From Corynebacterium sp. (lineage in GTDB: Bacteria > Actinomycetota > Actinomycetes > Mycobacteriales > Mycobacteriaceae), in contig NZ_JAUNUG010000007.1 in assembly GCF_030538285.1 (NCBI RefSeq), positions 21,495 to 85,494 of the forward strand: a DNA stretch of 64,000 nt, given 5' to 3'. The notes beneath the pieces were generated by a model. That model saw nothing but the letters and a program-made list of their open reading frames with translations. It did not search any database and had not been told where the DNA came from. How positions within the stretch are numbered: the first letter of the stretch is position 1; every line of letters starts with the position of its first letter. Positions 1 through 8,450 of the stretch are shown in pieces. Made by a program: the position numbers and the translations under genes.

Positions 1-94
1 CGAGGTAGGTACCGAGCTGGAGGTGGACATCCGCGGCAAACGCCACCCGGTGGTCATCGTCAAGTTGCCGTTCTACACCCGCGCCGAGCGCTAA
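1..94 (+). CDS. gcvT: Aminomethyltransferase GcvT, C-terminal end (partial)
   Basis: Only the last 30 codons are inside the window, in the frame beginning at base 2 and ending with TAA at 92-94. The encoded tail (VGTELEVDIRGK... then KLPFY) matches the usual C-terminal barrel end of the glycine cleavage T-protein, which moves the methylene group from the aminomethyl-lipoyl H-protein to tetrahydrofolate. gcvH follows after 34 bases, which supports the call. The catalytic part lies outside the window, so completeness cannot be judged. Confidence 0.85.
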   Translation, partial: EVGTELEVDIRGKRHPVVIVKLPFYTRAER

Positions 95-128
95 CATCAA
101 TCTCACACCCCAATGGAAAGGCACACCA

Positions 129-521
129 ATGAGCTCTTTGCCCGAGAACTTCTCCTACTCCGAGGACCACGAGTGGATCGATGTATCCGCTGATCAGGCC
201 GCCGGCGCGACCGTCAAGGTCGGCATCACCTCCGTGGCCACCGAGCGCCTCGGCGAGGTCGTCTACGCCGAGCTGCCGGAGGTGGGCGACACCGTCACCG
301 CCGGTGAGCCGTGTGGTGAGGTTGAATCCACCAAGTCCGTCTCCGACCTCTTCGCCCCGGTCACCGGCACCGTCACCGCCGTCAACGACGCGGTCCACGA
401 CGATTACTCGATCATCAACTCCGATCCTTTCGGCGCTGGCTGGCTCTTCGAGGTCGAGGTCGACGAAGCCGGGCCGCTGATGACCGCCGCCGAGTACGCG
501 GAGGCCAACGGCGTCGCATGA
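129..521 (+). CDS. gcvH: Glycine cleavage system H protein
   Basis: The 130-aa protein is the lipoylated carrier that shuttles the aminomethyl intermediate between the P, T and L proteins in the cytoplasm. The N-terminus ([10 protein letters not shown]) is the standard H-protein start, and the lipoyl-lysine loop is visible as [16 protein letters not shown], with the Lys in ESTKS near residue 65. The length is normal. It follows gcvT and overlaps lipB by four bases (ATGA at 518-521), so it is translationally coupled to the octanoyltransferase that helps lipoylate it. AATGGAAAGG upstream of the ATG can act as a ribosome binding site. Confidence 0.97.
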   Translation: MSSLPENFSYSEDHEWIDVSADQAAGATVKVGITSVATERLGEVVYAELPEVGDTVTAGEPCGEVESTKSVSDLFAPVTGTVTAVNDAVHDDYSIINSDPFGAGWLFEVEVDEAGPLMTAAEYAEANGVA

Positions 522-1255
522 CCGCCCCTCGCGAACCTTTCTTCCCCGCCGACCGCTCGATCCGCGCCTCTGATCAGCCCTGGGAGATCCGTCACCTCGG
601 GGTGGTGGACTACCAGGAGGCCTGGGACCTGCAGGCCTCACTCGCCCGGCAACGTGCCGCCGAGGAGATCGGCGATCAGCTCCTGCTACTCGAGCATCCC
701 AGCGTGTACACCGCCGGCAAGCGCACGCAACCTGCGGACCGCCCCACCAATGGCCTGCCGGTTATCGACGTCGACCGCGGCGGGCGCATCACCTGGCACG
801 GCGAAGGACAACTCGTCGCCTACCCCATCATCAAACTGGCCGACCCGGTGGATGTCGTCGACTATGTCCGACGCATCGAGGAAGCGGTGATTGCGACGGT
901 GCGTGGGGTGGGCGTCGATAAGGCGGGGCGTATCGACGGCCGCTCCGGAGTCTGGGTCCCCGCCGACGAACAGCGACGCGACCGCAAAGTCGCCGCGCTG
1001 GGCATCCGCATCACCCGTGGCGTGACCATGCACGGCCTGAGCCTCAACTGCGACAACACCCTCGAGAATTATGGGCACATCGTCGCCTGCGGTATCGATG
1101 ATGCCGACGTGACCACCCTCAGCCTGGAGCTGGGCCGGAAGGTCACCGTCGCGGAGGTCACCGCCCCGCTTATCGACGCCCTCACCGCCGCCCTCGCCGG
1201 CGAACTCGCCGTCTCCGACCACACCTTCGGTTCAGCTCCTGATCCAACCAAGTAG
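518..1255 (+). CDS. lipB: Octanoyl-[ACP]:protein N-octanoyltransferase LipB
   Basis: A 245-aa protein that transfers octanoate from acyl carrier protein to the lipoyl domains of 2-oxoacid dehydrogenases and GcvH, the first step of lipoate synthesis. Family motifs seen are [14 protein letters not shown], then [25 protein letters not shown], and [22 protein letters not shown] containing the conserved Lys that supports catalysis. The Cys in NLxxFxxIxPCG is represented by the [11 protein letters not shown] segment. The start overlaps the gcvH stop. lipA begins about ten bases after the stop. Two copies of a recurrent 12-mer (see findings) lie inside the gene. Confidence 0.97.
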   Translation: MTAPREPFFPADRSIRASDQPWEIRHLGVVDYQEAWDLQASLARQRAAEEIGDQLLLLEHPSVYTAGKRTQPADRPTNGLPVIDVDRGGRITWHGEGQLVAYPIIKLADPVDVVDYVRRIEEAVIATVRGVGVDKAGRIDGRSGVWVPADEQRRDRKVAALGIRITRGVTMHGLSLNCDNTLENYGHIVACGIDDADVTTLSLELGRKVTVAEVTAPLIDALTAALAGELAVSDHTFGSAPDPTK

Positions 1256-1265
1256 GGTGGCCGGT

Positions 1266-2309
1266 GTGACTATCGCACCTGAAGGACGCAAGATGCTCCG
1301 GGTGGAGAAGCGCAACGCGCAGACCCCCATCGAAACCAAGCCCCGCTGGATCCGCAACGCGGTGAAAACCGGGCCGGAGTATGAGGACATGAAGAAGAAG
1401 GTCGCCGGTGCCTCCCTGCACACCGTGTGCCAGGAGGCCGGCTGCCCGAATATCCACGAGTGCTGGGAATCGCGGGAAGCCACCTTCCTCATCGGTGGCG
1501 CCAACTGCTCCCGCCGCTGTGACTTCTGCCAAATCAACTCCGCCAAACCGGAGCCGCTGGACCGCGATGAGCCGCGCCGCGTCGCCGAGTCCGTCCGCGA
1601 AATGGGCCTGAACTACTCCACGATCACCGGTGTCACCCGCGATGACCTCGACGATGAGGGCGCCTGGCTCTACGCCGAGGTGGTCCGCCAGATCCACGAG
1701 CTCAACCCCAACACCGGCGTGGAGAACCTGGTCCCGGACTTCTCCGGCCGCCCCGAACTGCTGGAGCAGGTCTTCGAGTCCCGCCCGGAAGTGTTTGCCC
1801 ACAACGTGGAGACGGTGCCGCGCATCTTCAAGCGAATCCGCCCGGCCTTCCGTTATGAGCGCTCCCTCGACGTCATCCGTCAGGCGCGTGACTTCGGCCT
1901 GATTACCAAGTCGAACCTCATCCTCGGCATGGGTGAGACGGTCGAGGAGATCCGCGAGGCCCTGACCGACCTGCACAACGCCGGCTGCGACATCATCACC
2001 ATCACCCAGTACCTGCGCCCCGGCCCCATGTACCACCCGATCGACCGCTGGGTGAAGCCGGAGGAGTTCGTCGAGCACAAGGACTTCGCCGAGGAACTTG
2101 GTTTCGGCGCCGTCATGTCCGGCCCGCTGGTGCGTTCCTCCTACCGCGCGGGCCGTCTCTACTCGCAGGCGATGGCCGCCCGGGGCCTGCAGATCCCGGA
2201 GAACCTCAAGCACCTCGCGGAGACCTCCCAGGGGTCCACCGACCAAGAGGCGACCACCCTGCTGGCCAAGTACGGCCCCTCCCAGGACACACCGGTCACC
2301 TCCCGTTAG
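1266..2309 (+). CDS. lipA: Lipoyl synthase LipA (radical SAM)
   Basis: Radical SAM enzyme inserting two sulfurs into protein-bound octanoyl chains. The auxiliary cluster motif [12 protein letters not shown] (near residue 50) and the radical SAM motif CSRRCDFC (near residue 80) are intact, and the C-terminal RSSYRAGRL motif carrying the third auxiliary-cluster ligand Ser is present. I prefer the GTG at 1266, giving MTIAPEGRK, because AGGGTGG lies five bases upstream and this is the usual family N-terminus. An in-frame GTG at 1257 would add three residues. It forms a lipB-lipA unit downstream of gcvH. Length 347 aa is normal. Confidence 0.97.
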   Translation: MTIAPEGRKMLRVEKRNAQTPIETKPRWIRNAVKTGPEYEDMKKKVAGASLHTVCQEAGCPNIHECWESREATFLIGGANCSRRCDFCQINSAKPEPLDRDEPRRVAESVREMGLNYSTITGVTRDDLDDEGAWLYAEVVRQIHELNPNTGVENLVPDFSGRPELLEQVFESRPEVFAHNVETVPRIFKRIRPAFRYERSLDVIRQARDFGLITKSNLILGMGETVEEIREALTDLHNAGCDIITITQYLRPGPMYHPIDRWVKPEEFVEHKDFAEELGFGAVMSGPLVRSSYRAGRLYSQAMAARGLQIPENLKHLAETSQGSTDQEATTLLAKYGPSQDTPVTSR

Positions 2310-2342
2310 GTACGGGTTGACCCCTGACCTAAAGTAGAGCCC

Positions 2343-3131
2343 ATGGCAGACGACAAGCAGAAGGCGGCCGCGAAGGCCGCGAAGGCAGAGGCACGCGCCG
2401 CCAAGCGCGCGAAGAGCAAGGAGACCCGCTCACAGCTGTGGCAGGCCTTCAACATGCAGCGCAAGCAGGACAAGATGCTCATCCCGCTCATGGTCCTGTC
2501 CGTGGTGGGTGTGGCCGCGCTGTTCTTCCTCATCGGCCTGGCCTGGGGTGGGCAGTGGTTCATGCTCATCCTGGGTATCTTCCTGGGCGCTGTCCTGGCA
2601 ATGTACCTTTTCTCCCGCCGTCTGCAGACCTCCATGTACGACCGCATCGGTGATCAGCCGGGGGCGGCCGGCTGGGCGTTGGACAACCTGCGCAACACCG
2701 TCGGCATTGTGTGGCACACCAAGCAGGGCGTGGCGATGAACCGTTCCCTGTCCGCCATCGTCCACCGGGTGGTGGGTAACCCGGGTGTGGTACTCGTCGC
2801 GGAGGGCAGCCCGTCTGCCGCGAAGGCGCTGGTCAAGGATCAGAAGCGTCGCCTGGACCGCCTCGCCGGTGACGTGCCGGTCTATGAGATGTACGTCGGT
2901 GACGGCGAGGGCCAGGTCCCGCTGAAGAGCCTGCAGCGTGAGCTGCTGAAGCTGCCGCGTAACTACCGCAAGAATGAGGTGTACTCGGTCAACGCGAAGA
3001 TCGAGGCGATGGACACCATCGGTTCCTCACAGCCGGGTGCCGGACTGCCGAAGGGTCCGCTGCCGAAGGGTGGCAACCTCTCCGGAATGAACCGTCGTAT
3101 GCGCCGCGCGAACGAGCGCCGCGGAAAGTAG
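2343..3131 (+). CDS. DUF4191 membrane protein
   Basis: A 262-aa protein of a conserved actinobacterial family (DUF4191) that usually sits next to lipA. The first 45 residues are very rich in Lys and Ala (KAAAKAAKAEARAAKR). Two adjacent transmembrane helices follow at about 50-95 (LIPLMVLSVVGVAALFFLIG and WFMLILGIFLGAVLAMYLF), then a cytoplasmic domain with a GVVLVAEG segment, and a Gly/Pro- and Arg-rich tail (MNRRMRRANERRGK). The function is unknown. Position after lipB/lipA is conserved in Corynebacterium and Mycobacterium, but this does not prove a role in lipoate metabolism. Confidence 0.85.
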   Translation: MADDKQKAAAKAAKAEARAAKRAKSKETRSQLWQAFNMQRKQDKMLIPLMVLSVVGVAALFFLIGLAWGGQWFMLILGIFLGAVLAMYLFSRRLQTSMYDRIGDQPGAAGWALDNLRNTVGIVWHTKQGVAMNRSLSAIVHRVVGNPGVVLVAEGSPSAAKALVKDQKRRLDRLAGDVPVYEMYVGDGEGQVPLKSLQRELLKLPRNYRKNEVYSVNAKIEAMDTIGSSQPGAGLPKGPLPKGGNLSGMNRRMRRANERRGK

Positions 3132-3151
3132 TTTCGCCCCGCTTTTCGTCC

Positions 3152-3184
3152 GTCCCGTGCTCCCCCTCACAGGGAGCCCGGGAC
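3152..3184. terminator. Hairpin after the DUF4191 gene
   Basis: GTCCCG at 3152-3157 and GCTCCC at 3159-3164 pair with GGGAGC at 3172-3177 and CGGGAC at 3179-3184, around a seven-base loop and a one-base internal mismatch. It lies 20 bases after the DUF4191 stop and is followed by a T-poor stretch (GTTCTGCCTTTTC). It is probably a transcription terminator separating that gene from sucE. Confidence 0.6.
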
Positions 3185-3222
3185 GTTCTGCCTTTTCAGG
3201 GGTTGTCTGGCACGATGTGGGC

Positions 3223-4842
3223 GTGAGCATTTTCGTGGAGAATCCCCTTCTCGCCCTACTGGTGATCATGGCGGTCGGCCTGTTTTTCGGCCGGCTGGAG
3301 ATCTTCGGGTTCCGTCTCGGCGTCGCCGCCGTCCTCTTCGTCGGCCTGGTGATGGCGGCCATCGAACCTGCGATCCAGATCCCGCCGCTCATCTACATCG
3401 TAGGCCTGGCGTTGTTCGTGTACACGATCGGCCTGGAGTCCGGCCACGATTTCTTTGCGACGTTCCGCTCCAAGGGCCTACGCAACAACACCCTGGCCAT
3501 CGGTATTTTCGTGGTCATCACCGCCGCGTCTTACGCGCTCATCCGCCTCATGGACATCAACTCGGTGACGGGTGCCGGCATGTTCACCGGAGCGTTGACC
3601 AACACCCCGGCCATGGCCGCCGTCGTCGACGCCCTGCCTTCACTGATCACGGATGAGTCGGCGTACCGCGCCGTCGAGTCCCTGCCCCTGGTGGCCTACT
3701 CCTTAGCCTATCCGCTGGGTGTCATGGTGGTCATCTTCGCCATCGCCGTGCTGGGCAAGGTCTTCCGCGTCGACCACCAGCAGGAGGCCATCGACCACGG
3801 GGTCGCCGTCCACGAGCTCTACACCCGCCGCATCCAGGTCCAGCGCGATGACCTGCAGGCCATCGCCGACTTGCCGGAGGACCTCGGACTGGAGGTCATC
3901 GTCTCCCGCCTCGAGCGCGAGGGCGAACAGCGTCTGCCGGGCAACGGTGCGTGGGCGAAGCCGGGCGATGTCCTCTCCGTCGTCGGTACCGCCGAGGAGC
4001 TCGACCGCGCCGCCGTCCTCATCGGCGAGGCCTTGCCGGGCGATCCCTTCCACGGCCATGACCTGGATTACCGGCGCATCTTCGTCTCCAACAACGACCT
4101 GGTCGGCATCCCCCTGGAGAAGCTGCGCCCGCAGCTGTCCGGCATGCTCATCACCCGCGTGCGCCGCGGCGACCACGATATGGTGGCCACCCCGGAGACC
4201 ATCCTGCAGCTCGGCGACCGCGTCCGCGTCGTGGCCGCCCATGAGCGCATGGGCAAGGTCACCCGCCTGTTCGGCGACTCTTATCGACGCCTCTCCGACG
4301 TCAACCTGCTCCCCCTCGTCGCCGGCCTCGTCCTGGGTGTCCTCGTCGGCATGATCGCCATCCCGCTGCCCGGTGGCGCTTCCCTGAAGCTGGGTACCGC
4401 CGGTGGTCCCTTGGTGGTCGCGCTTATTCTCGGTGCTCTGGGCCGCTCGGGCCGTGTCGTGTGGCAGATCCCTTACGGCGCCAACCTGGCTCTGCGCCAG
4501 CTGGGCATCACGCTCTTCCTCGCGGCGATCGGTACCACTGCCGGTGCCGGTTTCCGCTCCGCCTTGTCTGACCCGACCTCGCTGACCATCATCGGCGTCG
4601 GCGCCTTGATTACGCTGCTCATCTCCGTGCTGGTGCTGGTCATCGGTCACAAGGTGATGAAGCTGTCCTTCGGTGAGACCGCCGGCATTCTCGCCGGCAT
4701 GCAGACCCACCCGGCGGTGCTGTCTTATGTCTCGGATGTGACCAAGAACGATCTACCGGCCATGGGCTACACCTCGGTGTACCCGGTGTCGATGGTGGCG
4801 AAGATCCTCGCCGCGCAGATCCTGCTGTTCATGCTGATTTAA
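3223..4842 (+). CDS. sucE: SucE/AspT-family dicarboxylate exporter
   Basis: A 539-aa membrane transporter of the aspartate:alanine exchanger (AAE) family. The architecture is N-terminal membrane half (about 1-170), two RCK_C/TrkA-C-like soluble domains in the centre (about 190-360, with VGTAEELDRAAVLIG and LQLGDRVRVVAA), then a second membrane half including AGILAGMQTHPAVLSYVSD. It matches in length and position the succinate exporter SucE downstream of lipA in C. glutamicum, which exports succinate under oxygen limitation. I start at GTG 3223 (MSIFVENPLLALL). A -10-like CACGAT ends six bases before it, suggesting a leaderless transcript. An upstream in-frame start at 3157 would overlap a hairpin. 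Confidence 0.85.
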   Translation: MSIFVENPLLALLVIMAVGLFFGRLEIFGFRLGVAAVLFVGLVMAAIEPAIQIPPLIYIVGLALFVYTIGLESGHDFFATFRSKGLRNNTLAIGIFVVITAASYALIRLMDINSVTGAGMFTGALTNTPAMAAVVDALPSLITDESAYRAVESLPLVAYSLAYPLGVMVVIFAIAVLGKVFRVDHQQEAIDHGVAVHELYTRRIQVQRDDLQAIADLPEDLGLEVIVSRLEREGEQRLPGNGAWAKPGDVLSVVGTAEELDRAAVLIGEALPGDPFHGHDLDYRRIFVSNNDLVGIPLEKLRPQLSGMLITRVRRGDHDMVATPETILQLGDRVRVVAAHERMGKVTRLFGDSYRRLSDVNLLPLVAGLVLGVLVGMIAIPLPGGASLKLGTAGGPLVVALILGALGRSGRVVWQIPYGANLALRQLGITLFLAAIGTTAGAGFRSALSDPTSLTIIGVGALITLLISVLVLVIGHKVMKLSFGETAGILAGMQTHPAVLSYVSDVTKNDLPAMGYTSVYPVSMVAKILAAQILLFMLI

Positions 4843-4918
4843 GGGGCGGGGCCAAGAATCACCAGCCCCGGAATGCCCCCACGTATGGAAATACACATCC
4901 GCCGTGGAAGCGCGACTC

Positions 4919-5395
4919 CTAGCCGCGGATGACGGAAGTGCCGGTGGCACGGTCATGCAGGCCGCGGCCATCGGAGTCGACCATGGCGGCCGGGAGAATG
5001 AGGCCGGTAAGCAGCGTGCGGACAACCGCACGCCAGAGGCCGACCTTGGCGCCGCCGACGTCGATACGCGCGACACCCATGCCGAGCAGCAAGTGCCCCG
5101 GGGTGCGGGCGAACAGCCAGCCGAAGACGATGCCGAGGATCACCCAGAAGATGTAAACGACCGTGCCGGTGGAACCCAGCGCGTCAGAGTAGTTGGTGAA
5201 GGTGATGGCCAGGCCGAGGCAGATGAACCAGTCGATGAGCACTCCCCCGGCGCGGCGGGCGACAGAGGCCAGCGAGCCGGGGCCGGACTCGGGGAGGCCC
5301 AGCTTTTCGCCGGGGTAGCGACCGGGGGCAAACGGGTCGTCGTGTTCTCCGGGGATCTGGGGGCCGTCGAGCCAGCTGCGCTTGGGATTCGCCAT
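4919..5395 (-). CDS. RDD family membrane protein
   Basis: 158-aa protein with the RDD signature RRAGGVLIDWFICLG (Arg-Asp pair at the start of the first helix) near residue 47, and three predicted membrane helices after a soluble N-terminus (MANPKRSWLDGPQIPGEHDD). The C-terminal half has LLLGMGVARIDVGG and LWRAVVRTLLTG, typical of the family. Some RDD proteins are linked to cation transport, but for this subgroup the function is unknown. It sits between sucE and glnA, transcribed towards sucE and divergently from glnA, as in C. glutamicum. Confidence 0.85.
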   Translation of the reverse strand: MANPKRSWLDGPQIPGEHDDPFAPGRYPGEKLGLPESGPGSLASVARRAGGVLIDWFICLGLAITFTNYSDALGSTGTVVYIFWVILGIVFGWLFARTPGHLLLGMGVARIDVGGAKVGLWRAVVRTLLTGLILPAAMVDSDGRGLHDRATGTSVIRG

Positions 5396-5451
5396 ACACT
5401 AGACATTAGCCGGGGGTGCGGGGGCAGGGAAAATGTCTTTCACCCCCTTCG

Positions 5452-5485
5452 ACTATTGATAGCTCGACAGAAAATAGTTTAGAAT
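5452..5485 (+). promoter_or_regulatory. glnA promoter with AmtR-like box
   Basis: TTGATA at 5456-5461 and TAGAAT at 5480-5485 are separated by 18 bases and form a good housekeeping promoter about 90 bases before glnA. The -35 region overlaps CTATTGATAG, a small inverted repeat (CTAT...ATAG), and another ATAG half-site follows at 5474-5477. In Corynebacterium glnA is repressed by AmtR at CTAT-N6-ATAG-like sites, so this is a candidate operator, although the spacing differs from the consensus. TCGACAG is also repeated directly at 5464-5470 and 5488-5494. Confidence 0.5.
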
Positions 5486-5572
5486 GGTCGACAGGTAATC
5501 GAGGGCAGGTTCTGCACCTGTAGACTGGCCGAGATACCAAGGACCGAGAGCGTCAACAACCAAGGAGTCATC

Positions 5573-7009
5573 GTGGCCTTCAACACGATCGAAGATGTCG
5601 TCAAGTACATCAAGGATGAAAACGTCGAATTCGTCGACGTCCGTTTCACGGATGTCCCGGGAATTGAGCAGCACTTCACCATCCCGGCCTCCATGTTCGA
5701 CGAGGAGGCGGCAGAGGAAGGCCTCGCCTTCGACGGCTCCTCCGTCCGCGGCTTCACCACCATCGACGAGTCCGACATGAACCTCCTGCCGGACCTGGCC
5801 ACCGCGAAGATCGACCCCTTCCGCGAAGCCAAGACCCTGAACATCAAGTTCTTCGTCCACGACCCCTTCACCCGCGAGCCCTTCTCCCGCGACCCCCGCA
5901 ACGTCGCCCGCAAGGCCGAGGAGTACCTGGCCTCCACCGGCATCGCCGACACCTGCTTCTTCGGCGCCGAAGCCGAGTTCTACCTCTTCGACACCGTCCG
6001 CTTCGAGACCGGCATCAACTCCGGCTTCTACGAGGTCGACTCCGATGAGGGCTGGTGGAACCGCGGCAAGGAAGACCGCCTCGACGGCCAGCGCAACCTC
6101 GGCTACAAGACCCGCCTCAAGGGCGGCTACTTCCCGGTCCCGCCTTATGATCAGTCCGTGGGCATCCGTGATGAAATGGTCCGCCACCTGGCCAACGCCG
6201 GTTACGACATCGAGCGTTTCCACCACGAGGTGGGCACCGGCGGCCAGCAGGAGATCAACTACCGCTTCAACACCCTGCTGCATGCGGCGGATGATCTGCA
6301 GTCCTTCAAGTACATCGTGAAGAACACGGCCTACGCCAACGGCAAGACCGCCACCTTCATGCCCAAGCCCCTGGCCGGCGACAACGGCTCCGGCATGCAC
6401 GCCCACCAGTCGCTGTGGAAGGACGGCGAGCCGCTGTTCCACGACGAGTCCGGCTACGCGGGCCTGTCCGATATCGCCCGCTACTACATCGGCGGCATCC
6501 TGCACCACGCCGGCGCAGTCTTGGCGTTTACCAACCCGACGCTCAACTCCTACCACCGCCTGGTGCCGGGCTTCGAGGCCCCCATCAACCTCGTGTACTC
6601 CCAGCGCAACCGCTCCGCGGCCGTGCGTATCCCGATCACGGGTTCCAACCCGAAGGCCAAGCGCATCGAGTTCCGCGCCCCGGACCCGTCCGGCAACCCC
6701 TACTTCGGTTTCGCCGCGATGATGCTCGCCGGCCTCGACGGCGTGAAGAACCGCATCGAGCCGCACGCCCCGGTGGACAAGGACCTCTACGAGCTCCCGC
6801 CGGAGGAGGCCGCCTCCATCCCGCAGGCCCCGACCTCCCTCGAAGCCTCCCTGGAGGCCCTGCAGGAGGACATGGACTTCCTCACCGAGGGTGACGTGTT
6901 CACCGAGGACCTCATCGACACCTACATCAAGCTCAAGTACGACAACGAAATCGCGCCGGCCCGCCTGCGCCCGACTCCGCTCGAGTTCGAAATGTACTAC
7001 GACTGCTAG
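5573..7009 (+). CDS. glnA: Glutamine synthetase type I (primary GlnA)
   Basis: A 478-aa enzyme making glutamine from glutamate, ammonia and ATP as a cytoplasmic dodecamer, the main ammonia assimilation step. GSI motifs are intact: FDGSSVRGF (Asp near 50), [11 protein letters not shown] (metal-binding Glu pair), [25 protein letters not shown] (catalytic His), [22 protein letters not shown] and [10 protein letters not shown]. The adenylylation site is the Tyr in [11 protein letters not shown] near residue 405, the target of GlnE, which is also in the window. The GTG start is preceded by AAGGAG. It is monocistronic: promoter upstream, strong hairpin after the stop. Confidence 0.97.
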   Translation: MAFNTIEDVVKYIKDENVEFVDVRFTDVPGIEQHFTIPASMFDEEAAEEGLAFDGSSVRGFTTIDESDMNLLPDLATAKIDPFREAKTLNIKFFVHDPFTREPFSRDPRNVARKAEEYLASTGIADTCFFGAEAEFYLFDTVRFETGINSGFYEVDSDEGWWNRGKEDRLDGQRNLGYKTRLKGGYFPVPPYDQSVGIRDEMVRHLANAGYDIERFHHEVGTGGQQEINYRFNTLLHAADDLQSFKYIVKNTAYANGKTATFMPKPLAGDNGSGMHAHQSLWKDGEPLFHDESGYAGLSDIARYYIGGILHHAGAVLAFTNPTLNSYHRLVPGFEAPINLVYSQRNRSAAVRIPITGSNPKAKRIEFRAPDPSGNPYFGFAAMMLAGLDGVKNRIEPHAPVDKDLYELPPEEAASIPQAPTSLEASLEALQEDMDFLTEGDVFTEDLIDTYIKLKYDNEIAPARLRPTPLEFEMYYDC

Positions 7010-7017
7010 TCGCCTGC

Positions 7018-7051
7018 TTATCGACGCCCCCGCTCCCCGCGGGGGCGTCGA
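7018..7051. terminator. glnA terminator hairpin containing the 12-mer repeat
   Basis: TCGACGCCCCCGC at 7021-7033 is perfectly complementary to GCGGGGGCGTCGA at 7039-7051 around the loop TCCCC, only a few bases after the glnA stop. The left arm is part of one exact copy of the recurrent CTTATCGACGCC motif (7017-7028). The downstream sequence is not a strict T-run, so termination efficiency is uncertain. Confidence 0.7.
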
Positions 7052-7071
7052 CGTGTTCCCACCTTTTGGTA

Positions 7072-7130
7072 GATCGCCGTGCAGTAGCTTCCTTTTTGAG
7101 GCTGCAAAATCCCACTACTGCACACCGATC
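7072..7130. repeat. Second intergenic inverted repeat downstream of glnA
   Basis: GATCGCCGTGCAGTAG (7072-7087) pairs with CTACTGCACACCGATC (7115-7130) at 14 of 16 positions around a 27-base loop containing TTCCTTTTTGAGG. It lies between two convergent genes, glnA and the HTH regulator. It could be a bidirectional terminator or a processing site. No protein-coding signal is seen here. Confidence 0.55.
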
Positions 7131-7168
7131 TCCATCGGCGTCTCTTCCGCCCGGCGGCTGCGGGGAAG

Positions 7169-7480
7169 TCACATCCCCGCGATCTCGCGCAGCGCGGCCA
7201 GGTGGGCGGTGAGCGCCTGCTCCCCCGCCTCGGTCAGCGCCACCCAGACAACATCTTTCGCACGGGTCGACCCATATTCCCGGGAGCGGGTGACGTAGCC
7301 GTGGGACTCCAGCGCGGAGAGCTGCTTGGACAGGGTGGCGTCGGTGAGTTCGAGCTGTTCACGCAGTTCCGAGAAGCGCATCTCCCGTCCCATTTTCCCC
7401 CGTGCCACCGCCCCGACATTGTGCAGGGCTGCGCAGATGCGCAGTCGGTTGACTGGATGGATAACAGGATCCAGGCTCAT
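7169..7480 (-). CDS. Winged-helix transcriptional regulator
   Basis: About 103 aa. It is a small single-domain winged-helix regulator of the MarR/ArsR-like 'HTH_27' kind: RLRICAALHNVG, then FSELREQLELTDATLSKQLSALESHGYV as the helix-turn-helix and recognition helix, and a wing containing KDVVWVALTEAG. I use the ATG at 7480 because it overlaps the stop of the upstream membrane-protein gene by four bases (ATGA). A longer start at 7507 would intrude deep into that gene. The pair probably forms one operon in which the regulator controls itself and the membrane protein. Confidence 0.8.
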   Translation of the reverse strand: MSLDPVIHPVNRLRICAALHNVGAVARGKMGREMRFSELREQLELTDATLSKQLSALESHGYVTRSREYGSTRAKDVVWVALTEAGEQALTAHLAALREIAGM

Positions 7481-7866
7481 CGCCAGCCGCCGCGGGCCAG
7501 GAGCCAATAAAGGTGCACAGCGACGGTGAGGGCCACAACCACGACCACACCCTCAGCAAGGCGCGCCACCAGGGGGATCGTCGGTAGCCACAGAGAGAAG
7601 AACTGGGAGGGGTGCCACCGAAGGGTTTCCTGGGCCCGGTCGCGGGTCCGAGTATCCATGACGCGATGGCGAAAGAACCACAGACCAGCGGCCAACGCGA
7701 TGAACAAACCCGCCATCCACCACCACTGCCGCCAACCGGCAGCGAGTAAAACGCCACCGTATATAACTGCGAGCAGCACGGCGACCGCGCGGGAAGGCTC
7801 GTAGGCCCCGACGTGGGCATCATTCTCCAGCCGTTCCAGCACCCGGCGAGCCTCCTTGTTTTCCAT
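7477..7866 (-). CDS. Small membrane protein coupled to HTH regulator
   Basis: 129 aa. A soluble N-terminus (MENKEARRVLERLENDAHVG) is followed by two closely spaced helices (AVAVLLAVIYGGVLLAAG and WMAGLFIALAAGLWFFRHR), then a linker and a fourth hydrophobic stretch near the C-terminus (GVVVVVALTVAVHLYWLLA). No enzyme motif is seen. Membrane-plus-small-HTH pairs of this shape are common in actinobacteria, but their roles are mostly unknown. The gene is divergent from the SRPBCC/TetR pair, and its start lies about 40 bases from the palindromic operator. Confidence 0.7.
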   Translation of the reverse strand: MENKEARRVLERLENDAHVGAYEPSRAVAVLLAVIYGGVLLAAGWRQWWWMAGLFIALAAGLWFFRHRVMDTRTRDRAQETLRWHPSQFFSLWLPTIPLVARLAEGVVVVVALTVAVHLYWLLARGGWR

Positions 7867-7885
7867 ATCGGAAAGTATGACACCC

Positions 7886-7920
7886 TTGACCCGCGAAACT
7901 AACGCTGTTAGTCTAACAGC
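7886..7920 (+). promoter_or_regulatory. TetR-type operator and promoter
   Basis: The 17-bp sequence gctgttagtctaacagc at 7904-7920 is a perfect palindrome apart from its central T, and it overlaps a further CTAAC-GCT-GTTAG inverted repeat at 7899-7911. A TTGACC hexamer (7886-7891) lies about 17 bases upstream of TAGTCT (7909-7914), so a bound repressor would cover the -10 region. It sits directly before the SRPBCC-TetR gene pair and most likely mediates TetR autorepression. Confidence 0.65.
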
Positions 7921-7945
7921 TAATTACACTAGCAAGGAGTCCATC

Positions 7946-8449
7946 ATGATGATCCGCACCATCGCCCTCACCCTCACCGCCACAGTCGCCGCGACCGCCC
8001 TCAGCGGCCTCCTCCTGCCCTACCAGGTGGAACACAGCGAAATCGCCACCGCCGACCGCGAGACCGCCTGGGCAGTCATTGCCGATCTGGAGAATTACCC
8101 CACCTGGAACCCGCATGTCGTGCACTTAGCGGGCGAAGCAACCGTCGGCACGCGGCTGGTCAACCACACCCGCTCCGGCAACACGGAGATCACCTTCCAC
8201 CCTGAGGTACTCATCGCAGAGCCGAACCGTGAGTTGCGCTGGCGCGGCAGCCTCGGCATGCGGGGGTTGGCCGACGGGGAGCACTACTACCGCATCGACC
8301 CCGGCCCCACACCGGAGCAGATCACCATCACCCAGGGTGAGGTTTTCCGGGGAGTGCTGGTCACGCTACTGCGCCCCTGGTTCAAGCTCGACGAAGAATT
8401 CGCGGTGAGTACGAAGGCGCTGGCCGCGCACGTCGAGAAGCAGGGGTAA
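7946..8449 (+). CDS. SRPBCC family (START-like) protein
   Basis: About 167 aa from ATG 7946, chosen because AAGGAG lies seven bases upstream. An in-frame start at 7856 would run through the operator. A hydrophobic N-terminal segment (ALTLTATVAATALSGLLLP) looks like a signal anchor. It is followed by a polyketide-cyclase/START-like fold with the hallmark ADRETAWAVIADLENYPTWNPHV and a GTRLVNHTRSG strand. Such domains bind hydrophobic ligands; the ligand here is unknown. The TetR gene follows immediately (stop 8449, next start 8451), so the regulator may respond to the same ligand. Confidence 0.8.
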   Translation: MMIRTIALTLTATVAATALSGLLLPYQVEHSEIATADRETAWAVIADLENYPTWNPHVVHLAGEATVGTRLVNHTRSGNTEITFHPEVLIAEPNRELRWRGSLGMRGLADGEHYYRIDPGPTPEQITITQGEVFRGVLVTLLRPWFKLDEEFAVSTKALAAHVEKQG

Positions 8450-8450
8450 A

